32,347 nucleotides of DNA. Origin: CAZBDU01 sp964490725. GTDB taxonomy: Bacteria; Spirochaetota; Spirochaetia; SZUA-6; DRHE01. Under the pieces are notes generated by a model that was not told the origin of the DNA, did no database searches, and saw only the letters and a list, made by a program, of their open reading frames with translations. Where the stretch lies: positions 1 through 32,347 of the forward strand of contig CAZBDU010000063.1 in assembly GCA_964490725.1 (NCBI GenBank), in the 5' to 3' direction. Positions 23,101 through 32,347 of this stretch are shown one piece after another; the stretch's first letter is position 1, and each line of letters opens with the position of its first letter. The translations under genes and the position numbers were made by a program.

Positions 23101-23203
23101 TGGAAATGTTGTCTCCGGTGTGGTATAGTATAGTCGCTAGCGCAGACCATCCAAGTACCATAGAGCCAAGTTGCTGTTTCGACTCGCGTGCGGGAGGTAG
23201 GAA
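23101..23203 (+). promoter_or_regulatory. Promoter and conserved leader of the LruC-domain lipoprotein gene
   Basis: TGGAAA (23101-23106) and TATAGT (23124-23129) are 17 bases apart. The leader repeats the one before the small lipoprotein gene with few changes: CATCCAAGT, ATAGAGCCAAGTTG and GACTCGCGTGCGGGAGGTA, followed by GGAAATG in place of TGAAATG. The match starts downstream of the -10 and continues to the start codon. Confidence 0.6.
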
Positions 23204-24841
23204 ATGAAACGTTTATCGTGGCTTGCGGTCGCGCTCGTCGCGCTCGCTCTGGTGCTTGGGTGCTCTCTGGATAAGCCATGGGAGTATTCGGGCGCGGACC
23301 CGGCGGCGACGCTTCCGCCCGACATCGTGGCGGACACGCTGCGCACCTACGGCGGGGACTTTGCCTATCAGACGCTGCTGCCGGTGGCGCTGGACCTCAC
23401 CGTCAATCTGTACACCCCGGAGTCGGGGCAGGCGGCGTCCCTGGTCCCCCCGGATGGCTCCCGGCCGCCCATCATCCTGACACTGACGGATTCCCGCGGC
23501 AACGTGGTCTACCGGGCTCGCATCCCGGATGACGGCAATCTGCAGGCGGCGCTAACGCTGCCGGCCGCACCAGAGGCCATGACAATGACCCTGGAGGCGG
23601 AGGGCTACCAGGACCGGGAGATCCGCATCGACGACATGGTCCGCTATGCGGAAGTGGTCCGCACGATGGGCATGATGTCCGAGGGGGTGAGCTCCAGGAG
23701 CCCGGCGCTGCCCGACAGGGATGGGGACTTGGTGCCCGACCTCTACGACGCCTTCCCCGACAACGAGAACCTGGCCTTCAGCTACACCTCCGAGCCGGAC
23801 GGCCTGACGGTGGCCTTCGAGGACCTGTTCCTGAGAGCCGGGGCGGGGGATGCGGACTACAACGACTTCGTGGCGCACTACACCGTCACCAGGAACGTGA
23901 ACGCCAAAGGGAGCCTGAAGGAGCTGCACGGTGTGGTGGAGGCGGTGGACAAGATCGCCGGCTACAACCACGCCTTCGGGATCTTCTTCCGCTTCTCCTA
24001 TTCCGACCTGCTCCCCGAGCCGCCGACGGTGACGGTCAAGCTGCAGCGCGTCGATCAGGACGGTCTGCCCCTTGAAGCGCCGCAGTTGAGCAAACTCACC
24101 GGGCCGTTCCCGGACGGGGGCGTGGATGTCAGGCTGTTCGACAGCACCAAAGACTCCGTGGGGACCTTCAAGGAGTTCACCATCACCTTCAGCCCGTCCC
24201 TCTCGCCGGAGAGGGTGGACCACTCCCCGTTCGATCCGTACCTGTACGTGTACGACACCGGCTACGACATCCACTTGATCGGTGAACAGCCGCTGCCGGG
24301 CTCCAACAACCCGCCGGATCCCAGCCCGCCGGAGGAGACCTTCCTGGACGACAAGGGGTTCCCCTGGGCGCTGCTGGTGCCTGCGGACTGGCAGCACCCA
24401 CCGGAGTGCACCCGCATCGAGACGGTCTATCCGCTGTTCGACACCTGGCGGAAGAGCTTCGGCGCCGAGCGCCCGGACTGGTATCTCTATCCAGCCGGCG
24501 CCGCCAACCAGCCGCCGGACCCGGTGACCACCGGCTGGATCGCCTCCGGACCCGGCACCACCAGCGGGACGGTCACCCAGACGCCTTCTTACGTCTACTC
24601 CAACACGACCTACTACTACCAGCTCCAGGTGCCGGGCGACCCCGACGGAGACGCCGTCACCATCCAGTCGGATCCGCTGCCGGCATGGATGACCCTGGAC
24701 GCCGCTACCGGGCTGGTGACCATCGCCCCTTTGACGCCGCGGGGAACCACGGCGGCCATCAACTTCTGGAGCCAGGACGTCAAAGGCGCCAGCACCAGCG
24801 CCTCCCCGTACACCGTGACGTTCACCATCGTGGGAGGCTGA
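23204..24841 (+). CDS. LruC-domain lipoprotein with C-terminal Ig-like domain
   Basis: The 545-residue product has a signal peptide with lipobox LVLGC (C20). A beta-rich N-terminal part (about 40-160) is followed by a calcium-loop-like DRDGDLVPDLYDAFP (171-185) and then the LruC/DUF4842-type domain: FEDLFLRAGAGDADYNDFV (205-223), KELHGVVEAVDKIAGYNHAF and FPWALLVPADWQHPPE. The last 111 residues (435-545) duplicate the small lipoprotein at 22590. LruC proteins are outer-membrane lipoproteins described in Leptospira and Bacteroidetes; their function is unclear. It precedes the large secreted repeat protein, with which it may act at the cell surface. Confidence 0.88.
   Translation: MKRLSWLAVALVALALVLGCSLDKPWEYSGADPAATLPPDIVADTLRTYGGDFAYQTLLPVALDLTVNLYTPESGQAASLVPPDGSRPPIILTLTDSRGNVVYRARIPDDGNLQAALTLPAAPEAMTMTLEAEGYQDREIRIDDMVRYAEVVRTMGMMSEGVSSRSPALPDRDGDLVPDLYDAFPDNENLAFSYTSEPDGLTVAFEDLFLRAGAGDADYNDFVAHYTVTRNVNAKGSLKELHGVVEAVDKIAGYNHAFGIFFRFSYSDLLPEPPTVTVKLQRVDQDGLPLEAPQLSKLTGPFPDGGVDVRLFDSTKDSVGTFKEFTITFSPSLSPERVDHSPFDPYLYVYDTGYDIHLIGEQPLPGSNNPPDPSPPEETFLDDKGFPWALLVPADWQHPPECTRIETVYPLFDTWRKSFGAERPDWYLYPAGAANQPPDPVTTGWIASGPGTTSGTVTQTPSYVYSNTTYYYQLQVPGDPDGDAVTIQSDPLPAWMTLDAATGLVTIAPLTPRGTTAAINFWSQDVKGASTSASPYTVTFTIVGG
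24506..24841 (+). repeat. Duplicated 336-bp Ig-like domain sequence, copy 2
   Basis: Copy 2 lies at the 3' end of the LruC-domain gene and matches 22692-23027. Both copies are in the same orientation about 1.8 kb apart, so recombination between them could delete or fuse the intervening sequence. Confidence 0.9.
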
Positions 24842-24867
24842 GAGTTCCAGCCGCCCAAGCAGGCGTC

Positions 24868-24890
24868 GGGCCGCCCTTTGAGGGCGGCCC
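24868..24890 (+). terminator. Strong hairpin after the LruC-domain gene
   Basis: GGGCCGCCC (24868-24876), loop TTTGA, and GGGCGGCCC (24882-24890) form a perfect 9-bp GC stem 26 bases after the stop. The expected T-tract would fall in the 10-N gap, so it cannot be confirmed. Confidence 0.6.
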
Positions 24891-24942
24891 NNNNNNNNNN
24901 CCCCCCCCCGGGGGGGGGGGCCGCCCGTGGGGGCCCCCCCCG
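24891..24942. other. Ten-N gap and C/G homopolymer tract
   Basis: The gap of ten N is followed by a long C run and a long G run, then further C and G runs to about 24942. This is probably a poorly resolved join over the hairpin or a GC-rich repeat. The true sequence and spacing here are uncertain. Confidence 0.8.
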
Positions 24943-25033
24943 ACTCGTCTACAGGCCTTGCGGAGGCGCTTTCCCCGCCCGGACAGGGTTATGGGACGGC
25001 CATGAACCTCGAGGGAGTGACGGCCCGCTTCCA

Positions 25034-25062
25034 TTGAGGAAAGGGCGGCCCCGGGCTATATT
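25034..25062 (+). promoter_or_regulatory. Candidate promoter for the large repeat-protein gene
   Basis: TTGAGG (25034-25039) and TATATT (25057-25062) are 17 bases apart. The start near 25069 gives a 24-base leader containing GAGGTG before the ATG at 25093. Confidence 0.5.
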
Positions 25063-25092
25063 TGTGACTGAATCCACCGGATTGAGGTGACG

Positions 25093-27655
25093 ATGAGCTG
25101 GAAAGGCAGGCCGAAAACCCTGGCGCTCGCGCTTCTTGCGTTCCTGGCGGCCGCCACCGGTCTGTCCGCGCAGAGCCGCATCCCCGGTGACCCCACCAAC
25201 TACTTCTACGCGGTGGGGACCCCGGACCTTGGCGACCGCGACGCGATCCAGGTGGTTTTCTTCGAGGTCCCGGACACAGTCACCCAGACCCTTTATGTGG
25301 CCATCAGAAGCCCGGGTGAAGAACTTACCACGAATCCCTCGTGGACGGGGGCCCCGGATGTTCTCGATACGGTGAACGGTCCTGGAACGACCACGTACAC
25401 GCTGATCGGCGGCGGCGGGGCCCTGAGCGACCCGCGCTCGCGCCAGCAGTACTACGCATCAGCTGCAGATGCCGAGATTGGCACCCAACTGGACCAAAAG
25501 CCGTACGGCGAGGCCTACCTCCTCTGGGACTACTTCACCGGTGTGTCGCCGTCCCAGGGCGAGCACATCGGCAACAAGTACTACTTCAAGGTGGTGGTCA
25601 CGACCACCAACCTGGTGTACAAGAACGCCTTTCAGCTGGACGTCTCCTACGCCAACAGCGGCACCCCCACCGGGGTGTCCGGGGTCAGGGCCTTCGCCTA
25701 CTGCTGGACCCTGGGGCTGCAGAGCAATCGCAGCGGCTGGATCTGGAACATATACGCCTTCGTACCCTCAGGAGCGACCGGGTACGTCAACTACTACAAC
25801 TGGGACGCCGATGCTGGGGCCGTCTGGGAGGCCTTCGACAAGAGCGGTGCGGGCCCGTTCGCGGTCACGGCCTCCGGCAGCAGCGTCACGTATCCCGGTG
25901 ACCAGGATGGCTCCGGCTTCGCCATCGGGGCCCTGACCAACGGCACCTGGCGGCTGCGGATCACGGAGAACACTTTGCCGGGCTACGAGAATCCGGCGGA
26001 GGTCTGGTTCACCAACTCCACCTCCCCTCTCGCTCCCCCCTTCTTTCCTCCCGACCTGGAGGTGTACCGCGCCTACGCCGCCCCCTACACTCCCCCCACC
26101 GCGGACCACGTGGCGGTCTCTGTTACCGACGGAGTGGCCGTCAACGACGGCGTCGACTACGAGACGGTGACCCTGCAGGTCGTGGACGCCACGGGCACCC
26201 CCGCAACCAACCCCTACCGCCTCTACGTGCAGGCCAGCGGCTCGGGGCTCATCAAGTACATCAACAACGTGGACCAGGGAGCCTCTCCGCCGGCCGCCGC
26301 CTACGTGGACACCGACGGCAGCGGCCTGGCCACGGTGGGGATCACCGACCTGACCGCAGAGACCGTGGCGGTCACCATCACCACCAACGGCACCGCGTCC
26401 CCGGGCACCGACGGCCAGGAGGCCAACCTGCCGGGGACCAACCAGTCGGCGAGCATCCTCTTCCAGGCCAACCCGCCGCCGGTGATCTCCTCGGCCAGCA
26501 ACCTCACCTTCACCGAAGGCAGCGCCGCCACCCTGCCCATGATCACCGTCGCCGACTCCGGGCTCCCGGACATGACCTTCGGGACCGCCGTGCGTGTCTC
26601 GATCCCCGCCGGGCTCGACGCTGTGTTCGAGCCGACTGCCTCGGTCACGCCCGCTGTGAGCGGCGGCGCCGGCGCGGTGGGAGGAGTGACGTACGAGAGC
26701 GGCAACAAGGTGGCGCGGTTCGACGTGACCACCGCCTTTTCGCCCACTAGCTCTTTGACAATCTCGGGGCTCGCCTTCACGCCAGCCAACACGGCCTCTT
26801 CCGGGCGCCTGCAGCTGTCTCTGAACGGTGTCGCCGTCTCCACGGACGACAAGCTGATCACCATCGTCAACGCCAGCGGAACCTACACGTGGAACGGGAG
26901 CTCGGACGCACTCTGGAGCACCCCCGGCAACTGGACTCCGGCCGGACCTCCGGCCGCGGGGGCCGATGTGGTCATACCAGGCACAGGCGTCACCTTCATG
27001 CCCACGCTCGACACAAACACAACGGTGGGAACGCTTTCCGTGCAGAGCGGCGCGATCCTGACCATAAGCAGTAACCGCAACCTGCCCGTCAGCCGCGACC
27101 TCCTCCTGGACGGCACCATCGACGCCACGGCCCAGACCGCAGCCCGGAGTATCTCCATCGGCCGCAACCTGACCGGTAGCGGCAACATCACCGGGACCGC
27201 CGGCGCAGTCACGTTCACAGGGGTCACGCCCGGCATCGGGGCCACCGTCACCACCACCACCGGTCCCATATCCGCAGCGAACCCCGTGACTCTCACGGGC
27301 GCGGCCAGCTTGAGCACCGGGTCCGGCGGCATCACTCTGGGAAGCACGGTGGACGGCGCCTACGGGCTGACCATTTCTTCCACCTCAGGCACGGTCACGC
27401 TGGGCGGCGCCATCGGCGGCACCACTCCGCTTGCCTCCTTCACCCTCTCTGTGGCGGGCGCCTTCGCCCTCCCGGCGATCAGCGTGACTGGGAATCTCGC
27501 CGTCACCACCACCGGCGCCATCACCCAGACTGGCGCATTCACCGTCGGCGGTGCATCGACCTTCTCGGCGGGGACCGCCCCCATCACCGTGAACAACGCG
27601 GCCAACGACTTCACCGGGGCGGTGAGCTTCACCAACACCGGGGCCAACCCCGTGG
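25093..27655 (+). CDS. Large secreted beta-strand repeat protein, N-terminal part (broken by gap)
   Basis: This open frame runs without a stop into the 100-N gap. It has a signal peptide (MSWKGRPKTLALALLAFLAA, then an AQS-type cleavage region) and is rich in Thr, Gly, Ser, Ala and Asn with few cysteines, typical of secreted beta-strand proteins. A domain near SSASNLTFTEGSAA and a W-rich TYTWNGSSDALWSTPGNW mark the start of a beta-solenoid region. Repeats such as TTGAITQTGAFTVGGASTF follow, as in filamentous haemagglutinin- or adhesin-like proteins. ATG 25093 is preferred to the GTG at 25087 because GAGG lies five bases before it. It probably is one gene with 27756-30415. The role is likely adhesion or surface structure. 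Confidence 0.8.
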
Positions 27656-27755
27656 NNNNNNNNNNNNNNNNNNNNNNNNNNNNNNNNNNNNNNNNNNNNN
27701 NNNNNNNNNNNNNNNNNNNNNNNNNNNNNNNNNNNNNNNNNNNNNNNNNNNNNNN
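27656..27755. other. 100-N scaffold gap within the repeat protein gene
   Basis: Exactly 100 N, the usual placeholder for a gap of unknown length. Both sides carry the same repeat type (VGGAST/SF, NDFTGAV), and the two flanking reading frames differ, so the number of missing repeats is unknown. Confidence 0.95.
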
Positions 27756-30415
27756 CGGTGGGGGGCGCCAGCAGCTTCACCACCGGCGGCTTCCCCATCA
27801 CCCTCACCGACGCCGGCAACGACTTCACCGGCGCGGTCACGCTCTCCAACTCCGGGGCCAACGACCTGAGTATCCGCGACGCCAATGACCTGAGCCTGAA
27901 CGGATTCACCACCGGCGGGAGCTTCACGGTCCAGGCCGGCGCGGCCAACACAGCCACTCTGCTCGGGGCGGTGGCGGTGGCCGGCAGCCTGACGATCGCC
28001 GGGGGCACCCTGGACTCGGGAGGCCAGGCGATTACCGTGACCGGCAACTGGGACGGCTCCGCCGGCGCCTTCACAGCCGGAGCGGGGACCGTGACGTTCA
28101 ACGGCACCGGTGCTCAGACGGTCCACCCGGGAACCTCGGCGTTCAACAACCTGATCAAGCAAGGAGGCTCCCGCCTCACCGCGCTGGCGGCGCTGGCGGT
28201 TACCGGGACGCTCACCATCGGCACGGCCACCGACATCGTGGACGTCAACGCCGTGAACCTCACCGTTGGCACGCTGGTGAACAACGGCACCCTGGAGCTG
28301 GACGGCACGCAGACTCAGGCGGTCACGACCATGGACACCAACAGCGGCACCGTGCTCTACAACGGGGCTGCTGGAGGCGTGATCGGGATCGCTTCCTTCT
28401 TCGACCTGACGATCAACGGCGCGGGCACCTTCACCCTGGGCCAACCCATCACGACCGGGACTGCAGCCGCCGTGGGGAACCTTACCATCACGGCGGGAGT
28501 TCTCGACGTCACCGCCGCCAATCACCAGATCACGGTGTACGGGGACTGGATCAACACCGCCGGAGCGGCGGCGTTCGTCCCGCGCCAGGGGACGGTGGTC
28601 TTCGCGAAGCCGGCGGGCACGGTCTACGTCTGGGGGAGCAACAACTGGTACGTGTTTGAATGCATGGTGCCGGGGCTGACCATCGCCTTCGAGGCGGCCC
28701 GGACCCAAACCATGGTCAACGTGGCCGCGGCGACCTTCCGGGTGCACGGCGCCCTGGGCAACAACGTCACCCTCACCTCCTTCGTTCCGCCGGCGGCGCC
28801 GCCGGCGGCCTACCCGGGCGACCAGTGGCTGTTCACCCTCAACCCCATGGCCGGGCTGGACATGCAGTACGTGACCGTCAACTGGTCCAACTCCACCCCC
28901 TACAACATCACCGTCCCGGCGCTGGTGACCATCGGCGTCAACTGTGACGGCTGGCTGAACACGATCCTGGTGATCGACAGCTACACCGAGGACTGGGACA
29001 ACAACGGAAAGATCGACCGCATCCGCGTGCAGGCCCAGGCCAACATCAACGACGACTTCAGCGACTTCACCGCCCGTGTGCAGGGCTACCAGCTCGCCTC
29101 CCCTGCCTACGACGGAACCGACCCTGCGCTGGCGGCTGACGAGTTCTGGATCCTGCTGCAGGAGAAGCCGGGCCTGGACACGGACGCCACCCCGCAGTGG
29201 TGGATCGACAACAACACCTCCCTGCGCGACTCGGCCACGGGCACCTACCTGGTGGTGCTCAACAACCCCATCGCCGGCGAATCGCCCCGCGACCAGGCTG
29301 CCCCGACCGTCGGGTACACGCTGGCCGTGGCCGGCTGGAGCCAGATCTTTGTGGCCTTCTCCGAGCCGGTGCAGAAGCCCCTGGCGGGAGGCCAGATCGA
29401 CGCCACCGACTTCACCTACAGCGGCGGCGCCTCGGTAACGGGGTTCACCAAGGTGAGCGGCGCCGGCGCGGGCACCACGGAGGCGCTGCTGACTCTGAGC
29501 GGCCCGGTGACCGCGGCGGAGGTTTACGCCCAGCAGCCGCTCAACACCACCTCCATGGAGGACTTCTCTCCGGCCGCCCTGGCTCTGTTCTCCACCTCCC
29601 ACCGGGTGACCGACGTCGCCTTGGGACCGCGCGGGGACGGCATCGTGGAGCCGGTGTGGGCGCACGATGAGACCCTGCGGGACGCCAGCCGGGGCGGGAT
29701 CGGGATGATCCGTTCCTTCGACGGCAGCGAGTGGCTGCGGGCGCAGACGATCACGCTCCAGGCGCACATCAACAACGCCATCACCGCCAACCCGACGGTC
29801 ACCGTGCACTGGGACTCGGGGGTCGATGCCGGCCTGAAGACCGGAGGGCTGTGGCTGCCCACCTTCACGACCTCGGACTACAACGGGCTGGTGCCCTACC
29901 CCGACACCGGCGCGCGCTCGGCCACCGGCTCGGCGGTCTCCACTCAGCTTCGCGACTTCACGCTGCCGGCAGGGGACCCCGCCCTCCGCGACGGGGCCAC
30001 GGTGGAGCTGTTCTTCCGGCTGCCCGGAGCCATCCCGCTGTACGCAGGCAGGCTCCAGGATTACTACGCCACGGACTGGTACCGCAAGGTGCGCCCCTGG
30101 TCCTTTGACATCCACGACGTAATCGAGCAGCGCGGCACGGTGACTATCCTCAACAACGTCATCAACCCCCTGCGGGGCGAGAGCGCGAGCCTCTTTTACC
30201 GCCTCACCGGGTCGGGCTACGTGACCATCCAGGTGTTCACCCTGGCCGGGGATATCGTGGACGTGCTGTACCGCGGCACCCAGGACGCCGGAGAGCACAC
30301 CACCTCCTGGGGCGGGAGGAACCGCGCCGGGCAGGCGGTGGCCCGCGGGGTGTACATCGTGCGCCTGGTGGGGCCGGGGATCGACGAGTTCCGCAAGATC
30401 CTGGTGGTGAAGTAG
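27756..30415 (+). CDS. Large secreted beta-strand repeat protein, C-terminal part, ending in FlgD-like Ig domain
   Basis: The open frame begins in the gap with VGGASSF and continues with ITLTDAGNDFTGAV repeats, a long Thr/Asn/Gly-rich region with a TVYVWGSNNWYVFECM segment, and a middle part (NIDD-type, DWDNNGKIDRIRVQAQ) of calcium-loop character. The last 80 residues, from SLFYRLTGSGYVTIQVFTLAGDIV through AGEHTTSWGGRNRAGQAV to IVRLVGPGIDEFRKILVVK, match the FlgD-type Ig-like domain often found at the C-terminus of large exported proteins. That domain may serve in export or anchoring. It is followed by the alaS promoter after 23 bases. Joining to 25093-27655 is inferred from the repeats. Confidence 0.78.
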
Positions 30416-30438
30416 CGCGCAGCGCAGCTCTCCTCGAG

Positions 30439-30467
30439 TTGACACTCCCCCCTCCCCCCCGTAGTAT
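30439..30467 (+). promoter_or_regulatory. Candidate promoter for alaS
   Basis: TTGACA (30439-30444) and TAGTAT (30462-30467) are 17 bases apart. The -10 ends 9 bases before the ATG, so the transcript would start about two bases upstream of the start codon; no Shine-Dalgarno sequence is present. Confidence 0.55.
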
Positions 30468-30476
30468 GCTTGCGCC

Positions 30477-32264
30477 ATGACCGCCAAGGAGCTCAAGCGA
30501 AGGTACGTCGACTTCTTCGCCTCCCGGGGGCACGCCGAGATCTCCGGCGCCTCTCTCATCCCGGAGAACGACCCCACGGTCCTGTTCACCACCGCCGGCA
30601 TGCACCCGCTGGTTCCCTACATCCTGGGCGAGCCCCATCCGGCCGGCCGCCGCCTGGTGGACGTGCAGAGGTGCATCCGCACCGGGGACATCGACGAGGT
30701 GGGCGACTCGAGCCATCTGACCTTTTTCGAGATGCTGGGCAACTGGTCGCTGGGGGACTACTTCAAGGAGGAGGCCATCCGCCTCAGCTACGAGTTTCTC
30801 ACCTCTCTCGACTGGCTCGGCTTCACCGCGGACAGCCTCTCGGTGACCGTGTTCGGCGGCGACCAGGAGGTGCCGGCGGACATGGAGGCCGCCAACATTT
30901 GGCTCAGCCTGGATATTCCTGAGGAGCGCATCCACTTCCTGGGCAGGGAGGACAACTGGTGGGGCCCCGCCGGGCAGACCGGGCCCTGCGGACCGGACAC
31001 GGAGATGTTCATCGACACCGGCCTTCCGCCCTGCTCCCCGGGGTGCCGGCCGGGCTGCCACTGCGGCAAGTACTTCGAGATCTGGAACGACGTGTTCATG
31101 CAGTACAACAAGACCGCCGAGGGCCGCTACCTTCCACTGGAGCAGCGCACCGTGGACACCGGAATGGGGGTGGAGCGCACCTGCGCCATGCTCCAGGGCA
31201 AGAAGAGCGTCTACGAGATCGAGCTGTTCCGGCCGGTGATCCAGGCGCTGGAGGAGGCCGCCGGCTACCGCTACGGCGCATCGGCCGAGCTGGACCGCTC
31301 GGCGCGCATCATCACGGACCACATTCGCTCCGCGGTGTTCATCCTGGGGGATGCCAAGGGGGTGAAGCCCTCCAACCTGGGGCAGGGCTACATCCTGCGG
31401 CGGCTGATCCGGCGGGCCATCCGCCACGCCCGCAAGCTGGGGGTGGAGCGCGACTTCCTGAGCGCCCCGGCCCGGGCCTGCATCCAGACGCAGCGGGAGG
31501 CCTATCCGGAGCTGGAGCGCAACCGGGCCACCGTGCTGGGGGAGCTGGAGCAGGAGGAGAGGAAGTTCCTGCAGACCCTGCAGAAAGGGGAGCACGAGTT
31601 CGAGAAGCTTCTGCCGAACCTGGAGCGCAACCCCAGGAGGATCGTCCCGGGACGGGTGGCGTTCCGGCTCTACGACACTTACGGCTTTCCCGTGGAGATC
31701 ACCAGGGAGCTGGCCGCCGAGCACGGGCTGTCCGTGGACGTGGAGGGCTTCGAAGAGGCCTTCCGCAAGCACCAGGAGCTCTCCAAGAGCGGCGCGGAGA
31801 AGAGCTTCAAGGGAGGGCTGGCGGATCACTCGGAGATGACCCGCCGCCTGCACACGGCCACGCACCTCCTGCACCAGGCCCTGCGCACCGTGCTGGGAGA
31901 GCACGTGCAGCAGAAGGGCAGCAACATCACTCCCGAGCGGCTGCGCTTCGACTTCTCCCATCCCGCCCCCATGACGGAGGAGGAGATCCGCCGGGTAGAG
32001 GAGCTGGTGAACGAGCAGATCCGGCGGGACCTGCCGGTGAGCTTTCGGACCATGACCCTGGAGGAGGCGCGCGCGGCCGGCGCCATCGCCCTGTTCGGCG
32101 AGCGCTACCAGGAGAAGGTGAAGGTCTACAGCATCGGGGAGTTCTCCAGGGAGGTGTGCGGCGGGCCCCACGTGGAGCACACCGGCGTGCTGGGCACCTT
32201 CCGTATCGCCAAGGAGCAGTCCTCCTCCGCCGGGGTGAGGCGCATCCGCGCGGTCCTGGAGTAG
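30477..32264 (+). CDS. alaS: Alanyl-tRNA synthetase, short spirochaete-type form
   Basis: The 595-residue product charges tRNA-Ala. The N-terminal class II catalytic core runs from KRRYVDFFASRGH through FTTAGMHPLVPYILGE and SHLTFFEMLGNWSLGDYF. A cysteine cluster, C186-x3-C190-x3-C194-x-C196, sits within it and looks like a metal site. The editing domain is present: H459-x3-H463 (HTATHLLHQ) and C561-x3-H565 (CGGPH). The beta-barrel motif usually preceding the editing core and the C-terminal C-Ala domain are missing; E. coli AlaRS has 876 residues. Spirochaete AlaRS of about 594 residues show the same short form, so this is not a truncation. It has its own promoter and no Shine-Dalgarno sequence. 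Confidence 0.95.
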   Translation: MTAKELKRRYVDFFASRGHAEISGASLIPENDPTVLFTTAGMHPLVPYILGEPHPAGRRLVDVQRCIRTGDIDEVGDSSHLTFFEMLGNWSLGDYFKEEAIRLSYEFLTSLDWLGFTADSLSVTVFGGDQEVPADMEAANIWLSLDIPEERIHFLGREDNWWGPAGQTGPCGPDTEMFIDTGLPPCSPGCRPGCHCGKYFEIWNDVFMQYNKTAEGRYLPLEQRTVDTGMGVERTCAMLQGKKSVYEIELFRPVIQALEEAAGYRYGASAELDRSARIITDHIRSAVFILGDAKGVKPSNLGQGYILRRLIRRAIRHARKLGVERDFLSAPARACIQTQREAYPELERNRATVLGELEQEERKFLQTLQKGEHEFEKLLPNLERNPRRIVPGRVAFRLYDTYGFPVEITRELAAEHGLSVDVEGFEEAFRKHQELSKSGAEKSFKGGLADHSEMTRRLHTATHLLHQALRTVLGEHVQQKGSNITPERLRFDFSHPAPMTEEEIRRVEELVNEQIRRDLPVSFRTMTLEEARAAGAIALFGERYQEKVKVYSIGEFSREVCGGPHVEHTGVLGTFRIAKEQSSSAGVRRIRAVLE

Positions 32265-32286
32265 CCGGGTCCGCCGCGGCGCCGGC

Positions 32287-32347
32287 CCGTCAGGCGGCCT
32301 GCCCCGTCAGGCGCCGGCCCGTCGGGCAGGCGGAGGGACCGTCAGGC
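32287..32347. repeat. Short GC-rich repeats at the window end
   Basis: CCGTCAGGC occurs at 32287-32295, 32304-32312 and 32339-32347, with a CCGTCGGGC variant at 32319-32327. The spacing is irregular (15 to 20 bases), and the series runs off the window end, so it may be an intergenic repeat array or an assembly end effect. Confidence 0.6.

Noticed and set aside
32287..32347. CRISPR array at the window end.
   Set aside because: Units are only 9 bases, spacing is irregular and spacers are themselves similar and GC-rich; no cas genes in the window.

Overview
The window is GC-rich bacterial DNA of about 32 kb and most likely belongs to a spirochaete from an environmental or metagenomic assembly. 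It contains one 10-N and one 100-N scaffold gap. Four things point to Spirochaetes: a short alanyl-tRNA synthetase of about 595 residues without the usual C-terminal domain, an isolated divergent FliG paralogue, a thymidine-kinase-like ATPase of the kind annotated in spirochaetes, and TM2-type proteins. This assignment is inference; there is no rRNA or marker search behind it.

Layout. 1-670: a small His-rich two-helix membrane protein. 669-1901: a uroporphyrinogen-decarboxylase-fold protein. 1974-6929 (minus strand): an argR-argC-argB-argD-argG operon with overlapping or closely spaced genes, covering glutamate-side acetylated intermediates and argininosuccinate synthesis; argJ/argA, argF and argH are not in the window. 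7080-8896: divergent thymidine-kinase-like gene coupled to a lipoprotein gene. 8954-14638: an accessory island of visibly lower GC in its middle. It holds a truncated MocR-type regulator, an IS630-family element whose transposase has lost its DNA-binding region, a Phd/RelE-like toxin-antitoxin pair behind an array of TGTACA boxes, an unknown helical protein, three small membrane proteins (one resembling the SieB superinfection-exclusion family, coupled to a membrane zinc-ribbon protein), and a tyrosine integrase pointing away from the 3' end of a tRNA-Phe gene. 14638-14710: tRNA-Phe (GAA).

15009-22443: chromosomal housekeeping and envelope genes: a secreted VWA protein with a CsgG/FlgO-like tail, a DnaJ-class co-chaperone, a zinc-dependent phospholipase C-like protein, a FliG-like protein, asparaginyl-tRNA synthetase and a TM2 protein. 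22485-30415: a surface-protein locus: a small lipoprotein, a larger LruC-domain lipoprotein sharing both its leader and its C-terminal domain, and a very large secreted beta-strand repeat protein broken by the 100-N gap and ending in a FlgD-like Ig domain. 30477-32264: alaS.

Most noteworthy: (i) several genes have a TTGNCN-N17-TANNNT promoter whose predicted start point falls within a few bases of the start codon, suggesting leaderless mRNAs; (ii) the two lipoproteins share 5' leader and 3' domain with different middles; (iii) the tRNA-Phe island carries a putative exclusion/defence cassette with uncharacterised proteins; (iv) a winged-helix-like C-terminal domain is shared by two unrelated membrane proteins at opposite sides of the window.
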